Source: Thermoanaerobaculum sp. (GTDB taxonomy: Bacteria; Acidobacteriota; Thermoanaerobaculia; Multivoradales; UBA5704). Taken from it: a stretch of DNA of 64,000 nucleotides. Within the stretch, counting starts at the first letter, position 1, and every line of letters starts with the position of its first letter. Shown one piece after another: positions 44,253 through 52,860 of the stretch. The stretch is from contig JAJKHS010000004.1 in the NCBI GenBank assembly GCA_021154885.1, forward strand, positions 62,001-126,000, in the 5' to 3' direction. A program made the position numbers and the translations under genes. The notes under the pieces were generated by a model. It saw nothing but the letters and a program-made list of their open reading frames with translations. It made no database searches and had not been told where the DNA came from.

Positions 44253-46011
44253 GACCGACGATTATAGGACCCATGTTGCCGCTCTGGGAGGTCGGCCCGC
44301 ACGGCGAGCGTCCGCACGAGCTGCGGGTGGCCGGGGGCGAGGGTCGTAGGGCCGCGATAGCATAGGGCGACGCCTTCCTTCCCGTCTCGTCGTAGACGAA
44401 GCGGAGACCCGGCAGCAGCTCGGGCGGGAGCTTGCGGGCCTGGGGAGCGCGGAACAGGACGGCACTCCCCAGGTTTCGCCGATACCAGTCGCGCAGCTCT
44501 TCCGGGGTGGTCAGCGGCTGGACCCGGCGCCCCAGCTCGAAGCCGATCATTCCGAAGACGACCTCGTTGGACTGACCCGGCGGCAGGTACGCCGGAACCG
44601 GCCCTGGACCCGGGATCTGGCGCGCGACCGCGGCGGTCATCTCGTCCATCCGCTTGACGGGATCGATCAGCGCCTGCACTTCGGTCTCCAGGGCGAGGAA
44701 GAGCAGCACCAGCGAAACCGCCACCCAGGCGACCGGCGGCCCCGTCCGCCGCCTCCGAACGAGCAGCACGACGAGGGCGATGCCGGCCGCCACTGCGATC
44801 AATCCGAACGCCGCGAGATGCCACTGCGGCACGGCGGCACGGACCGGCGCGACTGTGGCCGGCAAACGCGGCGCCCAGGCGATCCCCAGCGACAGCGCGC
44901 CGAGCAGGACGAGGATGCCCGCGGCGAAGCCGAGCAGGGCGAGCAGGGTCCTTCGATCCCAGGCGCGTTCCCCTGCTCCGGCCAGCCACCAGGCCACGCA
45001 GGCCGACCAGGCCGGCAGGAGCGGCATCAGATACATCTCCCGCTTGCTGGAGGCGGCCGACAGCAGCAGCACGCCAAGGCCGACCGTGGCGAGCAGCAGC
45101 CGGCGGGCCTCGCTGCCGCGGAAGACGCCCGCCCGCAGCATGGCCGGCAAGGCGAGCGTCCACGGTAGCAGCAGGAGCGGACCGAGACCCAGGTAGTAAT
45201 AGAAGGGCTGCGTATGGCCGAAGCGGGCGCTCTGCGCGGTGTGGACGAAGCGGCTCGCCGTATTGGCCACCAGACACTCCTTGAGCCCGGGCCAGCCCGC
45301 GGCCCGATAAAGCGCCAGGGCCCAAGGCGCCACCAGCAAAGCGAAGATCGGCACGCCGAACGCAGCGAGCAGCGCGAGCTCGCGCACCGCCCTTCCCCGC
45401 CGCGTCGCCAACAGGTAGAGCACCGGCGGTCCCGCGCCCAGGCCGATCGCCACCACTCCCTTGCTGAGAAAGCCGAGGGAGATGGCGACGGCGACGAGCA
45501 GCCGCGACCCCCACGCCTCGGCCGGCGAGCGCGGCTCGGCGAGTCTCGCGAATCCGAGATGGGCCACGGCCACGAAGAAGGCCAGGGCCGGGTCCACCAC
45601 CACTCGCCCCAGGTTCTGAACGAAGACCAGGGTCGTGCCCAGCACCACGAGCGCCAGCAATCCCTGGCGCGGCCCTCCCAGCCGGCGTCCGATCGCAAAG
45701 GCGGCGAGCAGCGTCAGTGCCGAGAACAGGGCCGACGGCACCCGCGCCACGGTATCCGACACGCCGAAGACGCGAAGGGCCGCGACCTGCACCCACCAGT
45801 AAAGAGGCGGCTTCTCCAGGAACGGCTCGCCATTGAGGCGCGGCACGATGAGATCGCCGCTGTCCAGCATGCCCCGCCCCACCGCCGCGCCGGTCGGCTC
45901 GTCGGGGCTCCACAACGAATGGGAGCCAATGCCCGCAAAGGCGATGAGGACCGCGAGGAGAACGGCGGCGGCCGACCAAGCTCTTTCCTGCACGGCTGGG
46001 GACCATAGCAT
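44242..46011 (-). CDS. ArnT/PMT-family membrane glycosyltransferase
   Basis: A 589-residue protein with about 11-12 membrane helices. The first extracytoplasmic loop carries LWSPDEPTGAAVGRGM and LNGEPFLEKPPLYWW, the GT-C signature with catalytic acid. A C-terminal periplasmic domain follows. Such enzymes move sugars from undecaprenyl or dolichyl phosphate donors to lipid A or proteins. The last ~25 residues are low-complexity and run into the next gene, so the original stop may have been lost. Confidence 0.85.
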   Translation of the reverse strand: MLWSPAVQERAWSAAAVLLAVLIAFAGIGSHSLWSPDEPTGAAVGRGMLDSGDLIVPRLNGEPFLEKPPLYWWVQVAALRVFGVSDTVARVPSALFSALTLLAAFAIGRRLGGPRQGLLALVVLGTTLVFVQNLGRVVVDPALAFFVAVAHLGFARLAEPRSPAEAWGSRLLVAVAISLGFLSKGVVAIGLGAGPPVLYLLATRRGRAVRELALLAAFGVPIFALLVAPWALALYRAAGWPGLKECLVANTASRFVHTAQSARFGHTQPFYYYLGLGPLLLLPWTLALPAMLRAGVFRGSEARRLLLATVGLGVLLLSAASSKREMYLMPLLPAWSACVAWWLAGAGERAWDRRTLLALLGFAAGILVLLGALSLGIAWAPRLPATVAPVRAAVPQWHLAAFGLIAVAAGIALVVLLVRRRRTGPPVAWVAVSLVLLFLALETEVQALIDPVKRMDEMTAAVARQIPGPGPVPAYLPPGQSNEVVFGMIGFELGRRVQPLTTPEELRDWYRRNLGSAVLFRAPQARKLPPELLPGLRFVYDETGRKASPYAIAALRPSPPATRSSCGRSPCGPTSQSGNMGPIIVGHGF

Positions 46012-46051
46012 GCAGCAGAAATCCGGCGGTTGGCTCAGGGTTTAGCTTCTT

Positions 46052-46076
46052 CGTCCCTGAAGTCCCTGCCGTCCTT
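46052..46076 (+). repeat. Solo arm of the GGGAC/GTCCC repeat family
   Basis: Units cgtccctga, agtccctgc, cgtccttgc at 9-nt spacing, the complementary orientation of the arm at 27084. No partner arm nearby. Confidence 0.5.
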
Positions 46077-46215
46077 GCTCGGACTTCGGCGGCCGGGCGC
46101 CTATTACCTCATTTCAATATAGAAAATCAACTTGCGCCGGCCCGGCTCGCCCGCTACAGTGGCTCATGCTCGGCCCCGCCGCGGTGGCGGGTCGACAACT
46201 GGAAAGGAGTCACCC

Positions 46216-46434
46216 ATGATCCGAGCCAACCTCATTCCCAAGCTCGCCTTCGCCCTGGTCCTCACCGGCGCCATCGCCGGATCGGCCTCTCACGCTCAGG
46301 CCGCCAGGTGCGTGCCGAACCCCAACCCGATCTGTTTCCAGATCTTTGCGCCGGTCACGTGCAGCAACGGCGTGACCTATACCAACCAGTGCTACGCCGA
46401 CGCCGCCTGCGCCAGGGGCTGCCACCCCGCCTGA
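46216..46434 (+). CDS. Exported Kazal-like six-cysteine miniprotein
   Basis: A 72-residue product with a signal peptide (about residues 1-29, ending SHAQA) and a mature domain with six Cys. PVTCSNGVTYTNQCYADAAC closely follows the Kazal protease-inhibitor pattern (C-x5/6-Y-x3-C-x5-C). aaaggagtc precedes the ATG. A secreted serine-protease inhibitor is a reasonable inference, though spacing at the N-terminal cysteines is short. Confidence 0.7.
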   Translation: MIRANLIPKLAFALVLTGAIAGSASHAQAARCVPNPNPICFQIFAPVTCSNGVTYTNQCYADAACARGCHPA

Positions 46435-46584
46435 GGTGACCTGCTCCTGGCGAGCCCGGTCCCGCACACAGGGGATCGGGCTCTTCTGCGGGCCGCCGGC
46501 CTACGGGCGAGCAGGGGTTCGTGGTACGATTTTAGGGAGCCGGTTGCTCTCTGGCGGGTTCTTGTGATCTGATCCAGGAATCCG

Positions 46585-47378
46585 GCGGGAAAGGATGGCA
46601 CGGATGAACGCGATCCCTCTCCAGGACGAAATCTACTATCCCGAGTCTGACGGCGAGCCGATGGCGGAAACCGAGCTCCATCTGGAAGAGATGGTCTACG
46701 TCTGGCAAGCGCTGAAGGATCGGTTTGCCGGCGAGCCTGACGTCTTCGTGGGCGCCAACCTCTTCCTGTACTACCGGCGAGGGGATCCCAGAGCCGTCGT
46801 GGCGCCGGACGGCTTTGTCGTCAAGGGGGTCCCGAAGCTGCTGGCCGGCAACCGCCGGCGCCGGAAGTACCTGCTGTGGGAAGAGGGTCAGGCGCCCTGC
46901 TTCGTGTTGGAGACGACCTCGGAGAGCACGCGCGGAGAGGATCTGAAGAAGAAGGACGTTTACGAGAAGCTCGGCGTCGACGAATATTTCCAGTTCGATC
47001 CTCTGGGCGACTACCTGAGCCCCAGGCTGCAGGGTTTCCGCCTCGCGGGAGGCCGGTATCGCCCGCTTCGTCCGAAGCCGGATGGCTCTCTCCTCAGCCA
47101 GGCCACCGATACCATCTTTCGTCCCGATGGCTCCCAGCTTCGTCTGTCGGATGCGGTCACCGGCGCTCCTCTGCTCCGCCAGGAAGAGGAGGCGAAGGCG
47201 CGCCATCAGGCCGAGGAGCAAGCCGCCGCCGAGGCGGAGGCACGACTCCGGGCTGAGGCGGAGCGTGATCAGGCCCGGGGCCAAGCCGCGGCCGAGGCGA
47301 AGGCACGCCATCAGGCTGAGGAGAGGATTCGAGCCCTTGAAGAAGAGCTTGCACGCGGGAAAGGATGGCACGTATGAC
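46585..47378 (+). repeat. Direct repeat flanking the Uma2 gene
   Basis: An 18-bp exact repeat (gcgggaaaggatggcacg) occurs at 46585-46602 and 47356-47373. With following bases the match extends to 23 nt with one difference. The first copy holds the start codon region, the second the stop. It suggests past tandem duplication or a recombination site. Confidence 0.75.
46595..47377 (+). CDS. Uma2-family (PD-(D/E)XK-like) endonuclease with coiled-coil tail
   Basis: A 260-residue protein. The Uma2/DUF820 core (~1-190) shows VAPDGFVVKGVPK, CFVLETTSESTRGEDLKKK and YEKLGVDEYFQFDPLG, matching the family's D...E-x-S...K pattern. Residues 195-255 are an Ala/Glu/Arg coiled coil with repeated ARHQAEE-type units. 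These genes occur in many copies in some phyla; their role is unknown. Either Met at 46595 or the third-codon ATG downstream could start it. Confidence 0.85.
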   Translation: MARMNAIPLQDEIYYPESDGEPMAETELHLEEMVYVWQALKDRFAGEPDVFVGANLFLYYRRGDPRAVVAPDGFVVKGVPKLLAGNRRRRKYLLWEEGQAPCFVLETTSESTRGEDLKKKDVYEKLGVDEYFQFDPLGDYLSPRLQGFRLAGGRYRPLRPKPDGSLLSQATDTIFRPDGSQLRLSDAVTGAPLLRQEEEAKARHQAEEQAAAEAEARLRAEAERDQARGQAAAEAKARHQAEERIRALEEELARGKGWHV

Positions 47379-47418
47379 CGTCCTCCCCGCGGCGTAGGCG
47401 GAGTACCATGCCTCTCCC

Positions 47419-48714
47419 ATGAGGCGAACCCGGACGCTTGCCGCAATCGCACTTCTCGCCCTTCTCACCGGCTCCACGATGACGGGAGCCGGGCCGGCCG
47501 GGCGCCCCCTCCTGATCTCCGTCGACGACCTGCCGGTCGCCGGCGGCGGCATCCACACCGATCCGGCAGAGCGGGAGCGGATCACCCAGGGCCTGCTCGC
47601 GGTGCTCGCGAAGCACCACGTCCCCGCCGTGGGCCTGGTGATCTGGGGCAACGTGAAGACCGACGCCGACCGGGCCATCCTGCGCCGCTGGCTCGCCGCC
47701 GGTCACGAGCTCGGCAACCACTCGGCCAGCCATTTCGACCTGACGACGACCGCTGCCGACGCCTACGTCATCGACGTCGAAGCCGGACGGGCCGGGCTCG
47801 CCAGCTTCCTCGCCAGAGAGGAAAATCGCAAGCTCCGCTTCTTCCGCTTCCCCTTCCTCGACGAGGGGGATACGCCGGCCAAGCTCGACGCCGTCCGCGC
47901 CTATCTCGCGCGCTCCGGCCAGCGGAACCTGCCGGTGACGATCGACGATCAGGACTGGATGTTCGAGAAACCCTGGGTCGAGGCACGGCGGAAGGATGAC
48001 AGGAAAGAGATGGACAGGGTGGGAGACGAGTATCAGGAGTCGCTCCACGTCGAGGTGCGCGACCAGGAAGCGCGGGGAGACCGTCTCTTCGGCCGCCCGG
48101 TGCCGCAGATCCTCCTCCTCCATGCCAACGAGGTCGGCGCCGCCCAGTGGGACCGGCTGTTCACCTGGCTCGAAAAGCGCGGCTACCGCTTCGCCAGGGC
48201 TGACGAGGTGCTCGCCGACGCGGTTTTCAAGGACGATCCCCGCTACGTGGGCGACGCCAGCTTCGGGCTCTGGGACCGGTTCATCGCCCTCCGCCGCGCC
48301 CGGGACGCCCAGAGCGGCGTCGAGGCGCTGCTCCAGACGCAGTCGGAGGCCTGGAACCGCGGCGACCTCGACGCCTTCACCGCCGTCTACGCCGAGGACG
48401 CCTCCTTCCTCTCCCCCACCGGCCTCACCCGGGGCCGCCAGCAGGTGCTGGAGCGCTACCGGCGCCGCTATCCGGACCGCAAGGCCATGGGCACGCTGAG
48501 CCTCGAGGTGATCGAAGCCCGCCCGGCTCAGGGGATCGAGGTCACGCCGCTCGACGACGCCCGCCCGAGCCGCGTCCACGCCGTCTCGGTCGCCGCCCGC
48601 TGGAAGCTCACCTACCCCGATCAGCCCGAAAAGAAGACCGCCGAGGGCCTGACCCTCCTCGTCCTGCGGCGGCACGGCGGCTCCTGGGAGATCGTGCAGG
48701 ACGCTTCGATGTAG
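47419..48714 (+). CDS. Exported polysaccharide deacetylase fused to a SnoaL/DUF4440-like domain
   Basis: A 431-residue product with a signal peptide (~1-25). The NodB-type domain (~28-290) has ISVDDLPVAGGG, HELGNHSASHFDLT and FFRFPFLDEGDT, giving the D and H-x3-H metal residues. The C-terminal ~125 residues (LLQTQSEAWNRGDLDAFTAV then YAEDASFLSP ... WEIVQDASM) are a SnoaL-like ketosteroid-isomerase fold. Probably acts on envelope or environmental N-acetyl sugars; the role of the tail is unknown. Confidence 0.88.
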   Translation: MRRTRTLAAIALLALLTGSTMTGAGPAGRPLLISVDDLPVAGGGIHTDPAERERITQGLLAVLAKHHVPAVGLVIWGNVKTDADRAILRRWLAAGHELGNHSASHFDLTTTAADAYVIDVEAGRAGLASFLAREENRKLRFFRFPFLDEGDTPAKLDAVRAYLARSGQRNLPVTIDDQDWMFEKPWVEARRKDDRKEMDRVGDEYQESLHVEVRDQEARGDRLFGRPVPQILLLHANEVGAAQWDRLFTWLEKRGYRFARADEVLADAVFKDDPRYVGDASFGLWDRFIALRRARDAQSGVEALLQTQSEAWNRGDLDAFTAVYAEDASFLSPTGLTRGRQQVLERYRRRYPDRKAMGTLSLEVIEARPAQGIEVTPLDDARPSRVHAVSVAARWKLTYPDQPEKKTAEGLTLLVLRRHGGSWEIVQDASM

Positions 48715-48913
48715 CCACGAGTCGTTATCATGAGCTTCTTTCCACTTCCCTCCCGCCAAGGCCGACCAGGCGAGATCGAGACCACTCCCGCGGTGCGCTC
48801 CCGCCGAGGGATGAGCGTGGGCTGTTCGACGGCCCTCGGACCAAGGAGCCGCGCGGTAATGCCAAGCCTGCCCGGCGGAGTAAGGCCCCCTCGCCTACTC
48901 GCCTAAGATCCTA

Positions 48914-48943
48914 TTGACAGGATAGATATGAAGATACTATACT
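48914..48943 (+). promoter_or_regulatory. Strong sigma-70-like promoter of the small exported protein
   Basis: TTGACA at 48914-48919 and TATACT at 48938-48943 with an 18-nt spacer in a locally AT-rich stretch, about 32 bp before the ATG at 48976. One of the best promoter matches in the window. Confidence 0.65.
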
Positions 48944-48975
48944 GCGACTGGACTTCACTTCGTAAAGGAGCTAAC

Positions 48976-49158
48976 ATGCGTAAGGTAGCCACTCTTCTAG
49001 TCGTCTTCTTAGTAACTACTGCCGTCGCTTCTAGAGCGAATCCCGGTAAGACGCAGCATCAGTACATGACCATGCTCAAGAACATTTGTTTCGTTACGGT
49101 CTGTAATAACGCTGGCACGGTCTGCCTCACCCAACAAGTCAGGTGCCCTAGTCAATAG
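48976..49158 (+). CDS. Exported 60-residue protein with four cysteines
   Basis: MRKVATLLVVFLVTTAVASR is a signal peptide; the mature ~38 residues contain four Cys (KNICFVTVCNNAGTVCLTQQ, then VRC). An aaaggag site lies 6 nt upstream. The gene is markedly AT-richer than its neighbours and has its own promoter and terminator, so it is an independent, probably acquired, transcription unit. Function unknown. Confidence 0.65.
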   Translation: MRKVATLLVVFLVTTAVASRANPGKTQHQYMTMLKNICFVTVCNNAGTVCLTQQVRCPSQ

Positions 49159-49193
49159 GCACTTCCTCCGTTCCACAGGATTAAAGGAGCGCA

Positions 49194-49230
49194 CTTTCCC
49201 GGGGCAACCTCTTCGGATGCCCCGGGAAAG
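49194..49230 (+). terminator. Terminator-like hairpin
   Basis: A perfect 12-bp stem (ctttcccggggc with gccccgggaaag), 13-nt loop, 35 bp after the stop of the 60-residue gene. The 3' side has only a short T-rich run. Confidence 0.65.
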
Positions 49231-49385
49231 CCTTGATTTCCTGCTAGCTCCCGCTGTTCCTGCCACCCCGGGCGTGACCCCCGAGTCCTCGGACGCCGCT
49301 CCCGGATGACCATCCGCGGCACCGTTTGGCTCGCCGGTCCCCCTTCGAACTCTCACCGCTCGCTGTTCGTCTCGGCCTCTCCGTG

Positions 49386-49446
49386 GGGCTCGTCCTGCAC
49401 CGGTACGAGGACTCCCGGGGAGATCGTCCAGGACACCTCGATGTAG
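49386..49446 (+). pseudogene. C-terminal remnant of a second SnoaL/DUF4440-like domain
   Basis: GLVLHRYEDS, then after a one-base shift EIVQDTSM and a TAG. This parallels the end of the deacetylase fusion 700 bp upstream (LLVLRRHGGS, WEIVQDASM, TAG). It is best explained as the leftover 3' end of a duplicated or deleted copy. Confidence 0.6.
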
Positions 49447-49545
49447 ATCGACGGAAGGAATAAGTCAGCCAATCCGCAGTCTAGGACGGCGAACGCAACC
49501 CGCGGTGAATGGCCGCCGCGGGTTTGGAAAGGCCAAGGAGCCCCC

Positions 49546-49914
49546 ATGAAGATTCGCCGCCTCGCCCTTGTCTCATCCCTCCTCCTCGTCGTCCTCGCCG
49601 TGAGTGCCTTCGCCGCCGCCTCCCCCGCAAAAAATCCCAGCATTCAGATCCTCAAGCCCACTGACCACGCCGATCTCGACTCCGACGAATCCTACCCTCT
49701 CGACTACCAGGTCACGCTGGGGCCGGGCGACGACCACTTCCACGTCTGGGTGGATGCCGAGCGCAGCCCCGGGATCCACGACCTCAAGGGAACCTACATG
49801 TTGCCCAAGATGTCCCCGGGCCAGCACGTGATCACCCTCAAGCTGGTGGACAAGGGGCACGTCCCCACGGGCCCGCAGAAGTCGATCACGGTCAACGTGG
49901 TGAGCTTGAAGTAG
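49546..49914 (+). CDS. Exported small beta-sandwich-like protein
   Basis: A 122-residue product with signal peptide (~1-25, ending AFAAA). The mature part (SIQILKPTDHADLDSDESYP; GDDHFHVWVDAERSPGIHDL; SPGQHVITLKLVDKGHVPTG) resembles periplasmic Ig-like DUF4399/DUF6130 domains. The His residues in DDHFHVW could bind metal. The next gene starts 9 nt after its stop, suggesting an operon leading to the ECF sigma factor. Confidence 0.65.
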   Translation: MKIRRLALVSSLLLVVLAVSAFAAASPAKNPSIQILKPTDHADLDSDESYPLDYQVTLGPGDDHFHVWVDAERSPGIHDLKGTYMLPKMSPGQHVITLKLVDKGHVPTGPQKSITVNVVSLK

Positions 49915-49922
49915 GCCGGACC

Positions 49923-50330
49923 ATGACCGAGCTCGTCTACACGCTCGTTCAGGCCGTGCACAACTATGGAACCCTGGCCGTGGTGGCGAGCCCCGCCGTG
50001 GCCCTGGGATTCCGAGATCGCGGCGCGGATCTCGAGCGGCGTCTCGCCTGGACGCTCCTCCTCGCCTGGGGTCTCCAGGCCGCGAGCGGTGCCGGCTTCG
50101 CCGCCGCGAGCTACGGCCTCAAGGGGCAGTTCCCGGAAGTCACGGGCGTCGCGCTCTACTCGCTGGTGGTGAAGCTGGTTGCGACGGTCGCCGGTTGCGC
50201 TCTCGCGGCCCTGCTGCTCTGCGCGCGCCGTCTGTCGAGCCCGCGCTCCCGGACCGTCGCCTGGGCCGCCTGTCTGGGATTGGCGGTGGTCGCGCTCACG
50301 GCGGCGGCGCCCCTGCGCTGGTATCTCTGA
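49923..50330 (+). CDS. Four-helix membrane protein, CopD-like
   Basis: A 135-residue protein with four hydrophobic helices (about residues 5-27, 41-63, 73-101, 110-128) and His13 in the first. The layout is like small CopD/DUF2269-type proteins, but similarity is too weak for a firm name. It lies between the exported Ig-like protein and the sigma factor gene, 17 nt before the latter. Confidence 0.55.
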   Translation: MTELVYTLVQAVHNYGTLAVVASPAVALGFRDRGADLERRLAWTLLLAWGLQAASGAGFAAASYGLKGQFPEVTGVALYSLVVKLVATVAGCALAALLLCARRLSSPRSRTVAWAACLGLAVVALTAAAPLRWYL

Positions 50331-50347
50331 CTCTGCCGAGGATTACG

Positions 50348-50965
50348 ATGGCATCGTACGCTATCATCACCGAGACGGAGCCGCCCGCCTGCGCTGCGAT
50401 GCTGAGCAAGATCCGAGATCGCCTCTTCCGGCAGGACAGCCGGCGCGCCCGCTTCGAGCAGGCCGTCCTGCCTCATCTCGACGCGGCCTGGGACCTCGCC
50501 CGCTGGCTCACCCGCAACGATCAGGACGCCGAGGACGTGGTGCAGACCGCCTCCCTGCGGGCGCTGCAGTTCTTCGACGGCTTCCAGGGCGGCAACGCCC
50601 GCGCCTGGCTGCTCACCATCGTCCGCAACGCGTTCTACAGTTGGTTGCAGCAACGCCACCGCGGCCACGAGATCGCCGATCCCTTCGACGAGGAAATCCA
50701 CTCGAGGGCGGAGAGCGGCCTCGCCGATCCCGAGGCCGAGCTGCTGCGCCAGGCGGACAGCCGGTTGCTGCGTCAGGGTTTCGAATCGCTCCCACTGCCC
50801 TACCGGGAGGTGATGGTGCTGCGCGAGCTCGAAGGACTGTCCTATAAAGAGATCGCGGCCATCGCCGGTATTCCCATCGGCACGGTGATGTCGCGCCTGG
50901 CGCGCGCCCGCCGCCATTTGCAGGATTTTCTGATCGCCCACGGCGTCAAGGAGGGACGGCGATGA
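50348..50965 (+). CDS. ECF-type RNA polymerase sigma factor
   Basis: A 205-residue protein. Region 2 is [20 protein letters not shown] and [20 protein letters not shown]; region 4 is [20 protein letters not shown] then [20 protein letters not shown], both classic. The stop overlaps the anti-sigma start (ATGA), showing coupled synthesis. Its signal and targets are unknown. Confidence 0.93.
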   Translation: MASYAIITETEPPACAAMLSKIRDRLFRQDSRRARFEQAVLPHLDAAWDLARWLTRNDQDAEDVVQTASLRALQFFDGFQGGNARAWLLTIVRNAFYSWLQQRHRGHEIADPFDEEIHSRAESGLADPEAELLRQADSRLLRQGFESLPLPYREVMVLRELEGLSYKEIAAIAGIPIGTVMSRLARARRHLQDFLIAHGVKEGRR

Positions 50966-51726
50966 GCTGTCCGCACACCGAGCAGGAGCTGACGGCCTAT
51001 CTCGACGGCGAGCTCGAACTGACGAGCGCCCTGACCTTCGAGCGCCATCTGGAGGAGTGCACGGATTGCGCTCGCGCCCTCGCCGCCCAACGGGCACTGC
51101 GCGAAGCGATTGGAGCCGCGGGCCTGCGCTACCGGCCCACTCCCGCGCAGACCCGGCGCCTTCGTCGAGCCGCAACCGCCGAGCCGGCCGCTCCCGGCTG
51201 GCCGTCGTGGCGAGGGCTCCAGGCCATCGCGGCCATTGCCGGCTTGCTGCTGGTGGCCGTGGCCTCCTGGAGCCTGGGCCGCGTCTGGCCGCCGCGGTCC
51301 GCGCCCGATCTTGCGGAACAGGTCGTGTCGAGCCACGTCCGCTCCCTCCTCGCCGGCCACCCGGCCGACGTGGCCTCGACCGATCAGCACACGGTGAAGC
51401 CCTGGTTCACGGGCAAGCTCGACTACTCCCCCACCGTTGTCGACCTCGCCGAGAAAGGCTTTCCCCTCGCCGGCGGCCGCCTCGACTACCTCGGCAACCA
51501 TCCCGTGGCCGCCCTGATCTATCGTGCCGACCGCCACGTGATCAATCTCTTTACCTGGCCCGCCGCCTATACGCCGGACGGCTCCGGACCCGAGCCGGCC
51601 GCCAGCACGCGCCAAGGCTTCCATATCCTCCACTGGACACAGGGAGGGATGACGTGGTGGGCGGTTTCCGACGCCAGCGAGGATCGGCTCCGGGAGCTCG
51701 CCCGGCGGCTCGGCGCTGCGAATTGA
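50962..51726 (+). CDS. Membrane anti-sigma factor with zinc-finger (zf-HC2) domain
   Basis: A 254-residue protein. The N-terminal H-x3-C-x2-C module ([15 protein letters not shown]) is the ZAS anti-sigma fold. One membrane helix (~residues 83-103) leads to a C-terminal domain facing outwards ([29 protein letters not shown]). That domain is typical of the ChrR/RsiW-like family in alphaproteobacterial and acidobacterial ECF pairs. It should sequester the sigma factor encoded just upstream. Confidence 0.9.
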   Translation: MSCPHTEQELTAYLDGELELTSALTFERHLEECTDCARALAAQRALREAIGAAGLRYRPTPAQTRRLRRAATAEPAAPGWPSWRGLQAIAAIAGLLLVAVASWSLGRVWPPRSAPDLAEQVVSSHVRSLLAGHPADVASTDQHTVKPWFTGKLDYSPTVVDLAEKGFPLAGGRLDYLGNHPVAALIYRADRHVINLFTWPAAYTPDGSGPEPAASTRQGFHILHWTQGGMTWWAVSDASEDRLRELARRLGAAN

Positions 51727-51756
51727 TCTGACGCCCTTGACAGTGGAGCCCGCGTG

Positions 51757-51772
51757 TGACAGATTTCTGTCA
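51757..51772. promoter_or_regulatory. Palindromic operator overlapping the antitoxin start
   Basis: TGACAG-ATTT-CTGTCA, a perfect 6-bp inverted repeat ending in the A of the ATG. TTGACA at 51737-51742 lies just upstream. It is well placed for autorepression by the RHH antitoxin. Confidence 0.6.
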
Positions 51773-52029
51773 TGCAGACGACGCTACGGCTGGATGACGA
51801 GCTCTACCGGCAGGCCAAGGCCCGAGCTGCGGCGCTCGGCATGAGTCTGACGAAGTTTCTGGAAGAGGCTCTCCGAGAGCGCCTCCACACGCCTGTGCCC
51901 GCGCCGCGTCGCCAGCGGCTTCGCCTCCCCGTATCCTCGGCGGCTGGCGGATTGGCATCAGGATTCTCGACGCTCCAGGAGGCCGTTGCCGCCGCCGATC
52001 TGGCCGATGACAGGCTCAAAGCGCGCTGA
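51772..52029 (+). CDS. vapB: Ribbon-helix-helix antitoxin of a VapBC module
   Basis: An 85-residue protein: MQTTLRLDDELYRQAKARAA then ALGMSLTKFLEEAL forms the RHH fold; the C-terminal half (GGLASGFSTLQEAVAAADLA) is the toxin-contacting tail. No Shine-Dalgarno site is evident because the operator palindrome occupies the leader. Toxin gene begins 4 nt later. Confidence 0.85.
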   Translation: MQTTLRLDDELYRQAKARAAALGMSLTKFLEEALRERLHTPVPAPRRQRLRLPVSSAAGGLASGFSTLQEAVAAADLADDRLKAR

Positions 52030-52032
52030 GCC

Positions 52033-52464
52033 ATGGTCTTCTTTCTGGATGCCAACATCCTCGTCGGGATCTTCCGGACGGACGATCCGAACCACACGAT
52101 GCTGAAAGCCTGGTTGGAGGAGGCCCTCAATGAAGGGCTTGCCGTGACCTTTCCCGCGCTCGTCGAAGCAGCCTTTCTTCGCATCGTCACGCATCCGCGC
52201 ATTTTCCAGACTCCCTCGGCTCTCGAAGAGGCTTTGGATTTCCTCCAAACGATCCAGGAAAGTGGCCAGTTCCGCGAGACGCAGTGGACCCTGAGAATGC
52301 GTGGGCGCTGGTGGCAGTGGTGCCGAGAGCTGCACCTGAAGGGAAACGACGTCAACGACGCCTACCTTGCTGCGGCGGCCGCCGAATCTCGTTGCCGCCT
52401 GGTCAGCCGTGACGGGGGCTTCTCCAGATTTCGCGGCCTCGATTGGTGGAATCCGGCGCTTTGA
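52033..52464 (+). CDS. vapC: VapC-family PIN-domain toxin
   Basis: A 143-residue PIN domain: first Asp in FFLDANILVGIF, Glu in PALVEAAFLRIV, late acids in GNDVNDAYLAAAA and SRDGGF. All expected acidic positions are present, so it is probably an active ribonuclease neutralised by the upstream antitoxin. Confidence 0.87.
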   Translation: MVFFLDANILVGIFRTDDPNHTMLKAWLEEALNEGLAVTFPALVEAAFLRIVTHPRIFQTPSALEEALDFLQTIQESGQFRETQWTLRMRGRWWQWCRELHLKGNDVNDAYLAAAAAESRCRLVSRDGGFSRFRGLDWWNPAL

Positions 52465-52584
52465 TGGCTTCGGAAAGCGCCAGTAACCAACCTCCTTCGG
52501 TGGCGGCGTAGAGCGTCATGGGGAGGACCGGGTCCAGGGCCAGGTCGTTGATTCCTCTCTCCGGGCCGAGCGAGGCTGCCCCCC
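52465..52584 (-). pseudogene. Fragment of a beta-propeller (BNR/sialidase-like) protein
   Basis: The minus frame reads GAASLGPERGINDLALDPVL then PMTLYAATEGGWLLALSE, matching the INDLAIDP..P.TLYA(A/G)T.GG blade motif common in secreted propellers. Only about one blade remains and it runs into the antisense of vapC without a family C-terminus. A remnant. Confidence 0.55.
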
Positions 52585-52626
52585 GGCCGACACCCGCGCG
52601 GCCGGGGGATCTCGGAAGAACGGGCC

Positions 52627-52860
52627 TCAGCAGTACGACTGACCGTCGCTGCAGCCTCCGCCCCGATACTCGGTGCCGTCCGGGCAGAGGCTCGGCAGCG
52701 CGTCACAGCAGCTCTGGAGGCTGAGATAGCAGGTGCCAGTGTACCCGGTGTTGCTGCACTGGAAACTGCAGTGCACGACCCCAGCCCGCGCCGTCCCCGT
52801 CATTCCGCTACAGACGGCGGCCAGGATTCCCAGCAGGCCTACGATCCGGAAAACTTTCAT
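52627..52860 (-). CDS. Exported Cys-rich miniprotein (8 mature cysteines)
   Basis: A 77-residue product with signal peptide (~1-26, ending TARAG) and mature domain VVHCSFQCSNTGYTGTCYLS followed by CC, LC, GGGC and a final C. Eight Cys in about 50 residues. aaaaggag precedes the ATG. Similar in design but not in sequence to the protein at 53130-53477. Confidence 0.7.
   Translation of the reverse strand: MKVFRIVGLLGILAAVCSGMTGTARAGVVHCSFQCSNTGYTGTCYLSLQSCCDALPSLCPDGTEYRGGGCSDGQSYC

Larger units (their letters stand above)
49159..49545. other. 387-bp gap: hairpin plus remnant of a SnoaL-like domain
   Basis: Apart from the hairpin at 49194-49230 and the remnant at 49386-49446 (both listed), no gene is seen. 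The gtttggaaaggccaaggag just before 49546 supplies the ribosome site of the next gene. Confidence 0.6.
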
